Source: Xanthocytophaga agilis
Lineage (GTDB): Bacteria; Bacteroidota; Bacteroidia; Cytophagales; 172606-1
Length of the DNA: 64,000 nt
NCBI RefSeq assembly: GCF_030068605.1
Contig: NZ_JASJOU010000008.1
Coordinates: forward strand, 310,001 to 374,000
Direction: 5' to 3'
The notes beneath the pieces were generated by a model. The model was not told the origin of the DNA and searched no databases. It saw only the letters and a program-made list of their open reading frames with translations. The translations under genes were made by a program, and so were the position numbers. Below, in pieces: positions 1 through 6,979 of the stretch. The number at the start of each line of letters is the position of its first letter. Position 1 is the first letter of the stretch.

Positions 1-393
1 TTCAGGGATCATATAAAACGATGCCTCAATTATCTTAGAAAAATTTGCAATAAATGACCAAAGGAAAAAAGTAGTATTATCAATTACATTATCAAGCTCC
101 TTATAATTTTCCTCAAAATCTGCTTCGAGTGCTTCAAGTAAGTGATACTTTCGATTTAATTCCTGTAAGATGTCAAACTTAATAAATTTGAAAATGTCTT
201 CATTACTAGCTACTGAGTAATGCACTGGTGACAGATAAACAGTTAAATAGTCATCTGTTCGTTTATCAAAGAAATCATTTAAAAAATATGTTTTACCAAT
301 CCCAAATGGGCCAGAGAATAAAATTCGATAATTATCTTTTGAATTCAGATGCTTGTAAAATAATTCAGATGGGGCTTTTAGTGAAATATTCAT
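1..393 (-). CDS. P-loop NTPase, 3' end beyond window
   Basis: Partial minus-strand gene of 131 visible codons, ATG at 391-393, open to the left edge. The start reads MNISLKAPSELFYKHL and residues 28-35 form a Walker A motif (GPFGIGKT), so it should bind ATP or GTP. The spacing (N-terminal helix, strand, P-loop, helix) resembles KAP/AAA-type NTPases that couple nucleotide hydrolysis to a membrane or partner protein. The family call is inference because Walker B and all C-terminal parts are missing. It begins 36 bases after the stop of the upstream Roco gene on the same strand, so the two are probably co-transcribed. Confidence 0.7.
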   Translation of the reverse strand, partial: MNISLKAPSELFYKHLNSKDNYRILFSGPFGIGKTYFLNDFFDKRTDDYLTVYLSPVHYSVASNEDIFKFIKFDILQELNRKYHLLEALEADFEENYKELDNVIDNTTFFLWSFIANFSKIIEASFYMIPE

Positions 394-429
394 AGATCTA
401 GATGAATTTTGTTTAGAGAAATATTACTA

Positions 430-3120
430 TTAAGCCTTGAATTTTTTATACTCTGTAAAGTTTAAGTCATGTAAATCCCTTAGTTCATACCATTTGAAAT
501 TATGCATCACAGATACCGTAAAATCTAACTCATGCAAAAACTTTGTCTCTTTTAATGTCCTGTTTATGTTTTTAACCTCACTATAAATACGCAAGTAAAG
601 AGATTCAGGGTTATATCCACTTACGTTAACTTTTAACTTACGATTTTCCCAATCTTCTTCTATAAATATATAATTACCATTATGGTCTTCTAACACAACT
701 CCCTTCCGCCATTTACAATTTCTAAATATGTCAAAATGATTTCTAACTATGATTTTATGCAATACACCTGCAGGCATGAAAGGATTGAACTTAAATTCAA
801 ATTGTAAGGGTGGCGTTTTGGTAATATTTTTGAATTCTTCGAAAGTGTTAGGATGTATATTTGGAAATAGTTCTGGAATGAAGTATATAGAATTGCCATA
901 TTCATCTGTTGTTTCGTAGCAAAGCTCAAATGCACGCATTAATTCTATAAGTTTTTTACGATCTGATTTTTTAAATTCGGAAGAAGGCCAAATTTTTACA
1001 AAATCTTCTTTCTCAATTTTTCCATAGTTATTTTTTGCTCTTTGATAATCTAATACATTACAAGCCGCCTTACGTACCCATTCAGGTTTGAGAATGATTA
1101 TATCATGAAGTCCTTGCAGGTTTTCAAAATGAATCACACTGCCTATTGTATTCAACACATTCAACCATGTCATAGCCTGGCTTTCCAGTTGATCAGTTTG
1201 TAAATTGTTATAGGTGTTGTTGGCTGCAAATATGCTTTTGTATTGATTTAAAGATATATAATCATCTGGCAGGCTTTCCAGAGTAGTTTTGACTGCCAAC
1301 CAGTTTTTTGAAAATCGACGAGTGAAAATATCATAACTTATACGTGGAATAAGTTTTTGAATTTGTTCCACTAATTCATCTATATCATCCCTGTTGGTAC
1401 ATTCCAACAACATGCCATCTACAATATTTAGATTATATTTTTGGGCTTCCTCGATAATATTTCCAATCACTACTTTTTTATTTAGATGAGATGGAATTGA
1501 ATCAGATTTATTATAAATGCATAAAATAGGGCTTTTGTGTTCGGGATTGTGTCCATTGGCTGGTGTATAGCCAAAACTGGTAATAAAAGGTACCCAATAA
1601 GCCAGACCTATGTAGTCATCTTTTTGATTAATCTCCTTGTCATCAGGAGAGGTTACATACAAATACAATGAAGTACGTGAGCAAAAGAATTGTTGGATAA
1701 CACGATGTGGACCTTGACCACCAAAATCCCAAATATTAAACTGAAAGAATATCTCAGATTTAGCCGATGAATTAGGCATTATTTGGTTTTGTATTTTCAA
1801 ATTCCAAGGACTAATATCTAACAATATCGTTCGTTGCTGTTCTGGAGCACCATAAAAAGGCCAATTTCCATATCTTGCCAAATTTTCCCGAATGGTCGTT
1901 TTTCCAACTTCTCCATTACCTAATAATATTATTTTAGCTTCATAAAATTGTATTAGTTGCCCACTTTCAAAATAATCTTTAATAGCATGTAATCCCTGAC
2001 TTATAATCTCAAGAGGTGGCGTATGAATAGGATTATTATCAAAATACAATATTTGTAATCTTGGCAGTGTATTGATAAAAGAGAGGTTGCTTATCCGATT
2101 ATCACTCACATCTATATAAGTCAAATTTGATAGTTGGGGCAAGATTAGTTGGCTTAATTGATTATTGCTTATTTCTAAAGAAACCAGACTAGGTAACTCT
2201 GGCAAGGTTAAATGACTTAACTGATTATTGCTTATTTCTAAAGAAACCAGACTAGGTAACTCTGGCAAGGTTAAATGATTTAACTGATTATTGCTTATTT
2301 CTAAAGAAGCTAGATTAAGTAACTCTGGCAAGATTAATTGATTTAATTGGTTTCCACTCACATTTAAGGATGCTAACTTAGGGAGCTCTGATAAGACCAA
2401 CCGAATTAGTAGATTTTCACTTACATTTAAAGACGTCAGACTCGGCAGCTTTGATAAGGCTAACTGTTCCAATCGATTATCACTCAGATCTAGGAAACTC
2501 AATTTAGGTAGTTCGGGTAGGATTAATTGCTCTAACTGGTTGGCGCTTACATTTAAAGATATCAAATTTTTTAGCTTTGATAAGATTAATTGATTTAATT
2601 GGTTTCCACTCACATTTAAGGATGCTAACTTAGGGAGCTCTGATAAGACCAACCGAATTAGTAGATTTTCACTTACATTTAAAGACGTCAGACTCGGCAG
2701 CTTTGGTAAGGCTAACTGACTCAAATGATTATCACTTAGATCTAGAGAGATCAATTTGGGTAGTTCGGGTAAGGTTAATTTGCGAAATTGGTTTCTGCTG
2801 ATATTTAAAGAACTCAGTTTTGGTAGTTGGGGTAAGATTAATTTATCCAAATGGTTTGCGCTTAAATTTAAAGAAACCAGACTAGGTAACTCTGGTAAGA
2901 TCAACCGATTTAACTTGTTATCACTAATATCCAAAGAAAATAATTTTGGTGTCTTTTCCAGAAAAGAAAGATCTTTTAAACGGTTTCCACAAACATTCAA
3001 CGACCTTAGGTATGGTAATTCTGGTAGGACTAAATGGTTTAAATCTTTAAAACCTAGATCTAAAGTAGTTGATTTTTTTTCTTTTGCTTTTTGTATTTTT
3101 TCTTCAATAGAGAGATCCAT
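430..3120 (-). CDS. Roco-family protein: LRR, Ras-like GTPase, COR
   Basis: About 896 residues. The N-terminal 350 or so are about 21-residue leucine-rich repeats (LxxLxLPELPxLxSLxxSxNxL). A Ras-of-complex GTPase follows, with P-loop GNGEVGKT near residue 400, switch motif WDFGGQ near 465 and NKSD guanine-specificity motif near 535. The rest fits a COR dimerisation region (LKPEWVRKAACNVLDY) and an unassigned tail. Roco proteins are GTPase switches that dimerise through COR. No kinase or signal peptide is seen, so it is cytosolic. The frame extends to 3183 but opens with TTG there; the ATG at 3118-3120 starting MDLSIEEKIQ fits the usual N-terminus better. The LRR part contains a long DNA-level duplication. 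Probably co-transcribed with the NTPase at the left edge. Confidence 0.9.
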   Translation of the reverse strand: MDLSIEEKIQKAKEKKSTTLDLGFKDLNHLVLPELPYLRSLNVCGNRLKDLSFLEKTPKLFSLDISDNKLNRLILPELPSLVSLNLSANHLDKLILPQLPKLSSLNISRNQFRKLTLPELPKLISLDLSDNHLSQLALPKLPSLTSLNVSENLLIRLVLSELPKLASLNVSGNQLNQLILSKLKNLISLNVSANQLEQLILPELPKLSFLDLSDNRLEQLALSKLPSLTSLNVSENLLIRLVLSELPKLASLNVSGNQLNQLILPELLNLASLEISNNQLNHLTLPELPSLVSLEISNNQLSHLTLPELPSLVSLEISNNQLSQLILPQLSNLTYIDVSDNRISNLSFINTLPRLQILYFDNNPIHTPPLEIISQGLHAIKDYFESGQLIQFYEAKIILLGNGEVGKTTIRENLARYGNWPFYGAPEQQRTILLDISPWNLKIQNQIMPNSSAKSEIFFQFNIWDFGGQGPHRVIQQFFCSRTSLYLYVTSPDDKEINQKDDYIGLAYWVPFITSFGYTPANGHNPEHKSPILCIYNKSDSIPSHLNKKVVIGNIIEEAQKYNLNIVDGMLLECTNRDDIDELVEQIQKLIPRISYDIFTRRFSKNWLAVKTTLESLPDDYISLNQYKSIFAANNTYNNLQTDQLESQAMTWLNVLNTIGSVIHFENLQGLHDIIILKPEWVRKAACNVLDYQRAKNNYGKIEKEDFVKIWPSSEFKKSDRKKLIELMRAFELCYETTDEYGNSIYFIPELFPNIHPNTFEEFKNITKTPPLQFEFKFNPFMPAGVLHKIIVRNHFDIFRNCKWRKGVVLEDHNGNYIFIEEDWENRKLKVNVSGYNPESLYLRIYSEVKNINRTLKETKFLHELDFTVSVMHNFKWYELRDLHDLNFTEYKKFKA
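2331..2705. repeat. Intragenic 123-bp direct duplication in LRR region
   Basis: Bases 2331-2453 and 2583-2705 read as identical. The 252-base offset equals four 21-codon LRR units, so the frame is kept. Shorter near-identical units lie at about 2160-2330. This indicates recent expansion of the LRR array by unequal recombination or slippage. Confidence 0.8.
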
Positions 3121-3318
3121 ATTTTCGAAAAATAGATGTATAACGCTTGTCTCTAAAATACCAGTTATAAATTTGAAATACAAGTTTGTATGGTAACATA
3201 AATACAGTTTATGATATCTATGGTTTCTTATTCACAAATAGGAATATGTAAAGTAGAAAGTATCTAATCATACGGAACTATACATACTCCTATTTGTAAT
3301 CTCTATCTATAGTCACTT

Positions 3319-3558
3319 TTACCCATCTGCATATTTGTTTACGACTTCTCCACTCCCTGTCATAATCCAGTTCAGATTCACATCATAGGTAATATGCATA
3401 CTGAATAGAAAGAAGCAAGAGGGGAGGCTCTGGCCTTTCTCCAAGGTTGAGATATTACTTTGATTGATCCCCATTCGTCTGACAAATTTCCGCTGAGAAA
3501 GTCCTGTTATTTCAGTCCGTACATAATGTATGCGTTGTCCTATTTCCTTTAAGTTCAT
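3319..3558 (-). CDS. Small XRE/Cro-C1 helix-turn-helix regulator
   Basis: 79 residues, ATG at 3556-3558. Residues 4-60 form a Cro/CI-type HTH: LSQRKFVRRMGINQSNISTLEKG gives helix 2, turn, recognition helix and the conserved LEKG. NWIMTGSGE near the C-terminus is a typical end of small phage/ICE XRE repressors (compare WLLTGEG). Expected role: DNA-binding repressor or switch. The DNA directly upstream of its start (3586-3789) holds a seven-copy dyad array, the natural candidate for its own binding sites; that link is inference. Confidence 0.8.
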   Translation of the reverse strand: MNLKEIGQRIHYVRTEITGLSQRKFVRRMGINQSNISTLEKGQSLPSCFFLFSMHITYDVNLNWIMTGSGEVVNKYADG

Positions 3559-3585
3559 CGTAAGTTAGATTTAGTGTGATACATG

Positions 3586-3789
3586 TTTTTGCGGTTTATT
3601 CACCGCACGATCTGTTTTGCGGTAAACTCAGCGCATGGGAAGTTTTGTGATTAATTTCACTTACTGCCCATGTGAGAGAAATTTTGCGGTTAATTCCGAT
3701 CACGAAACGTTTTGCGTGGAATAAACCGCAGTTTTTTGTTTTGCGTTGAGTTTACCGCAAGATTACGGCTGCGGTTTGTTTACCGCATG
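3586..3789. repeat. Array of seven about 28-bp-spaced imperfect dyads (iteron or operator-like)
   Basis: The dyad GCGGT-N6-ACCGC, usually preceded by TTTT, occurs at 3591-3606, 3619-3634 (AGCGC right arm), 3647-3660 (variant GTGA-N6-TCAC), 3686-3701 (left arm good, right arm degenerate), 3714-3729, 3743-3758 and 3771-3786. Centres are 28, 27, 40, 28, 29 and 28 bases apart. It sits between the 3' end of the gene at 3798 and the start of the XRE gene at 3558. Such regular dyads are typical of iterons, partition sites or cooperative operators. The function is not determined by the sequence. Confidence 0.75.
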
Positions 3790-3797
3790 TCAGCGGA

Positions 3798-4247
3798 TTA
3801 TCGGAGTCGGAGGCCAAACTTATGTTGGTCTATTATCCATTTATCCAGCACCGTAAATGCTAGCCTGAACGCGGCTGTTTCCGCATCGTATCGGGTAGAG
3901 TAGTCATGGTTGCAGATGAGCTCTTCCGGATCAGTAAGTTGATAGTTGATATTGGCATCTTGCAGGATCTGGAAGGTGTACACCGCTTGTTTGTCTTTGA
4001 GAGTACCTGCTACATTGATCACTAAACCTTTGGACTGGAAGAAGTCGTAAAGCATGTTTGAGTAGCGTTTGTTTCTTCCGGATAGTGCCAGCTTGATAGA
4101 TGATTTATTAGGGTCGGGATGTTGTATACCCCAACCCGGAAAGTGCAGGCAAGACACGTTGTAACTGTGAGTCACTTTGCGCCAGAATGTGGTAGATTCC
4201 TTGTGGCTTTCTTCATATTGTTCGTAAGCGTTCATGTCGAAATTCAT
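3798..4247 (-). CDS. Hypothetical protein of mobile-element type
   Basis: About 149 residues from the ATG at 4245-4247 (MNFDMNAYEQYEESHKES); the frame continues to a TTG at 4334, which would overlap the upstream gene. No signal peptide or membrane segment. The C-terminal part (RYDAETAAFRLAFTVLDKWI) looks like a helical motif seen in small ICE or phage hypotheticals, but I do not recognise a family. Its upstream neighbour ends 43 bases before this start on the same strand, so they probably formed an operon now cut by an insertion sequence. Function unknown. Confidence 0.55.
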   Translation of the reverse strand: MNFDMNAYEQYEESHKESTTFWRKVTHSYNVSCLHFPGWGIQHPDPNKSSIKLALSGRNKRYSNMLYDFFQSKGLVINVAGTLKDKQAVYTFQILQDANINYQLTDPEELICNHDYSTRYDAETAAFRLAFTVLDKWIIDQHKFGLRLR

Positions 4248-4290
4248 ATGTGTAATAGATTTATAGTGAATAATGTTAAAGTGAAAGATG

Positions 4291-4629
4291 TTAACTCGAA
4301 TAGCGGTGTTGTGTCCAGTGGATGATCTTACCAAAGAAGTTCTCAGAGTCTGTCAGAAACCAGTTATAAAACTCAGCTTGGCTAAGTCCGTCATTATGGG
4401 CTAGTAGTCTGGCTTCTTCACTGGTAAGCAGCTTCCAGTTTTGACCGTCCTGGCTGACTGTGATTGTATAGCCTACCTTGTGTTGAGCTGAGCGGATAAT
4501 AGCTATGTATTCAATGCCATCACATAACCCTTTGTTGAAGGTATAGGGCTTGCTTTTTACATTCCTTGGATTACCTAACCAAAAGTCAATGGTACGTCCG
4601 GACTTCCAGCGGTTGTGTAAGGCCCCCAA
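4291..4629 (-). pseudogene. Hypothetical gene, 5' end removed by IS3-type insertion
   Basis: The frame runs 112 codons, but its only start is a TTG at 4627-4629, exactly where an IS3-like terminal sequence (4623-4644) begins. The original N-terminus is therefore probably lost. The remaining protein has VGYTITVSQDGQNWKLLTSEE followed by ARLLAHNDGLSQAEFYNWF and FFGKIIHWT, a compact domain I associate with conjugative-element hypotheticals in Bacteroidota but cannot name. Function unknown. Confidence 0.5.
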
Positions 4630-4830
4630 AAATTCGGACAGGGATCAAATCAAAAAATGTACTAGATTTATTAACCGATTTCTCTTGTCCTTATGAAAAA
4701 GACTACCACTGCAGAGCCATTTACCGAACCACAAATTATTAAGATACTTTAAGAGGCAGAAGCCGGAAAAGCTATACCTGATCTTTGTCGAGAACATGGT
4801 ATTCATGAGTCGATTTAATATAACCGGAGT
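4623..4830 (+). pseudogene. IS3-family left end and decayed orfA
   Basis: A terminal sequence at 4623-4644 (CCCCCAAAAATTCGGACAGG) precedes an ATG at 4693. The frame reads MKKTTTAEPFTEPQIIKIL, stop, EAEAGKAIPDLCREHGIHESI, stop, YN. This is the HTH N-terminus of IS3-family OrfA, with in-frame stops at about 4750 and 4819. It breaks off where the conserved YNW would continue. No orfB is present, so it is non-functional. Confidence 0.75.
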
Positions 4831-5230
4831 GTGCTATGAACTTTTGTTTTGTTAAAGTCAAAAGATTCTGCATAAAAGATGGAAGAAGGCCTTCCGAAAT
4901 CGGTTTACAGGAACTGGCCTCAAACCGGTGTATGCGGCTTTAATTAAGAGTTAAGGTCGTGAGCAATACAAGAAACGGTAGTTTTAACTACCAGGTAACT
5001 GTACAGAAGGTGACTGCAAAGGAACCATTGATGAGGTGTCGAAATAGTAGAGATGATGTCAAAACCTATTACTCCAGTTTGGTAGGGATTAGTCTAAGAA
5101 GAACCTGTTTACGTTTACTGCTTAGACGGCATCCGGTATGCAGGTGGCGAGACCTATATATGGGCTTTAACAAGGAACCTAGGAACCTGTCTGATGTTAG
5201 TTAGCTAGACTTCCTACTGTGCAGTAGTGG
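4831..5230 (+). other. Possible group II intron 5' fragment (non-coding remnant)
   Basis: No convincing gene lies here. The orfA remnant is interrupted at a GTGCT, which resembles a group II intron 5' end (GUGYG). Downstream come a GGTAGTTTTAACTACC hairpin at about 4978, a GGTGTCGAAATAGTAGAGAT stretch at about 5034, and ACAAGGAACCTAGGAACC at about 5170. These recall the non-coding part of bacterial group II introns before the maturase ORF. No reverse transcriptase is present, so if correct it is a dead fragment. This is memory-based pattern similarity only. Confidence 0.3.
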
Positions 5231-5267
5231 TTAATCAAAGGAGAAACTCAACCGTTTATTAATTTTT

Positions 5268-5876
5268 CTAACTTTTCTGTCCAAACTTTGGGGTACACTT
5301 CACAGTTGTATTTACAGTCCCTTGCTTCCAGTGTAACATTACAAATTTGGTCTTAACAATATCTAATAATTTTTTCCCACTCGAATGAATATAGACTAAT
5401 ACTTTGTTTACCACTTCATCTTTAACAAAATAGACACGTTCACCTTTCAAATTCTGTATTATTTCTTCTTTATTTTGCACAAATACAAATTCGTTAAATT
5501 GTAAAAATCTTTGCATCAGCGTATTTTGGCTTCCTATTTCTGCGAAGAGATAAGGTAAATCTTGTTGCATATAATTTACCATTCCCCTTGCAACTCCAAA
5601 CTTACGATAGTCTTTTAGCACGGCTAATGCAGAAATCTTTCCTGAAACACTATATAATGCACAACCACAGTATAATTTTGACTCACTTGAAGGTATAAAG
5701 GAAAGTAAAACTATATGGTTTCTTAAATTCAGTTTGTACATATAGTAACTATCTCCATAATAGAATTCTTCATAGCAGCTCTTCAATATTAGTAGTAGAT
5801 CTTTTACATGAGACATAAAATTAATATGATCCTCTTCTGCACTTAAATCATATCTTATAATATTAAAGATTGCCAT
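5268..5876 (-). CDS. GNAT-like acetyltransferase-fold protein
   Basis: 202 residues, ATG at 5874-5876. A beta-rich stretch (ISALAVLKDY) leads into RKFGVARGMVNYM at residues 88-100, which fits the GNAT acetyl-CoA pyrophosphate loop ([RQ]xxGxG/A then a helix); LFAEIGSQNTLMQRFLQFNEF fits GNAT motif B. The substrate cannot be told. The last 50 residues are an extra tail. It starts 13 bases after the 2-TM gene and is surely co-transcribed with it, suggesting the acetyltransferase works with or is guarded by a membrane partner. Confidence in the fold is moderate. Confidence 0.6.
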   Translation of the reverse strand: MAIFNIIRYDLSAEEDHINFMSHVKDLLLILKSCYEEFYYGDSYYMYKLNLRNHIVLLSFIPSSESKLYCGCALYSVSGKISALAVLKDYRKFGVARGMVNYMQQDLPYLFAEIGSQNTLMQRFLQFNEFVFVQNKEEIIQNLKGERVYFVKDEVVNKVLVYIHSSGKKLLDIVKTKFVMLHWKQGTVNTTVKCTPKFGQKS

Positions 5877-5889
5877 TACACGAATTATT

Positions 5890-6804
5890 TTATATATCTT
5901 TGTTTATGTACTTACTAGTTTGGCATAATTTTTTCAAATTCTCAATTTCTTGATTACAGAAATCTTTTAAATTTTCGGCATCCAAATTTAAATCAACAAC
6001 AAAAAAGGGTGCAGTATACGATTTGGCATCATTTCTAAACATTTCATTAATCTGGAAATAGATAAATCTATCAAACTTTTGAAATGTATAAGGAAATAGC
6101 TTTGGACTTTTATATATAGTTATCCTTTCATAGGCTTCAGTGTTTTTCGCAAGTGAACGAAGAGCATTTAGAGAGTCATTTATTTTTCTTTTTATTGTAC
6201 TCTCATCATATTTAATTATACTTGAAATATCTCTTATTAGCTGTTGGTTATCCACATCTGGAAGAAAAAATAAAATTCTACTTTTATCATTATTTTTTAA
6301 GAATTTCTGTAAATGTTTATAGTGGTCATTAATCCATCTAGGTGAATAAAACGTTACAAAAACAATTTCATCCGAAGCTAATTCAACTTTACTTATCCAT
6401 TCAACCTGATCTAAGTTCTGATAGCCTCCAACTAGCCATGGGGGAGTTTTTATTAGTTCGCGCTCTAGGTTAGTAACTAGATTAGTGATATGATTTATTT
6501 GATTAATAATTCTAGAATTTATAAATGTTGTATTTGTATTTTGAGCTTTTTCTTTATCTCCTTTGAGCATATACAGAAGATACCACTCTACTGCCAAGGC
6601 TATAATTAATGATGCAATAAATTCAGGTAGGATTTGCTTTATTAACTCAAAGGAGTTCCTCTCATAAGAATAAAAATATGCACCTAGAGTTAAAGCTATT
6701 ATTAATAAAACGACAAATCCTCTACTGAGTCTTTGGTTGCTTATCCTTTGGTTTATTTGTTTTCTCTCCTGTTCTTGTTGTGTGTGCTCTTGAATTGTAT
6801 TCAT
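5890..6804 (-). CDS. Two-TM membrane protein with cytosolic domain
   Basis: 304 residues, ATG at 6802-6804. A polar Q/E/R-rich N-terminus is followed by TM helices at about residues 29-46 (GFVVLLIIALTLGAYFY) and 58-80 (ILPEFIASLIIALAVEWYLL). A roughly 220-residue cytosolic domain follows, with EIVFVTFYSPRWINDHYKHL and RILFFLPDV strands suggesting an alpha/beta sensor or nuclease-like fold; no catalytic motif is certain. First gene of a two-gene operon with the GNAT-like protein. It lies at the edge of the mobilisation module, a usual place for accessory or defence genes. Function unknown. Confidence 0.6.
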   Translation of the reverse strand: MNTIQEHTQQEQERKQINQRISNQRLSRGFVVLLIIALTLGAYFYSYERNSFELIKQILPEFIASLIIALAVEWYLLYMLKGDKEKAQNTNTTFINSRIINQINHITNLVTNLERELIKTPPWLVGGYQNLDQVEWISKVELASDEIVFVTFYSPRWINDHYKHLQKFLKNNDKSRILFFLPDVDNQQLIRDISSIIKYDESTIKRKINDSLNALRSLAKNTEAYERITIYKSPKLFPYTFQKFDRFIYFQINEMFRNDAKSYTAPFFVVDLNLDAENLKDFCNQEIENLKKLCQTSKYINKDI

Positions 6805-6979
6805 AATATGATATAAAAATTTATTTGAGTATGTAAGTTTATAATGAACTAATTGTAAATTTTAAATAACAATAATTTTGGAGGCCCATTTTAATACTAC
6901 TTACCTACATTTATAAGAAACTGCACTAAGAACTAGAAAGAGAATAAAACTATCAATACCTCATTTGGGGTATTTTTAT

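Noticed and set aside
2150-2960. CRISPR or satellite DNA
   Set aside because: The periodicity is 63 bases and in frame; it encodes leucine-rich repeats of the Roco protein.
3586-3789. CRISPR array
   Set aside because: Repeats are degenerate 16-bp dyads with about 12-base gaps, far too short for spacers, and no cas gene is nearby.
4959-5204. 81-codon plus-strand ORF as a gene
   Set aside because: The translation is Arg/Ser-rich without protein character and lies in the suspected intron fragment.
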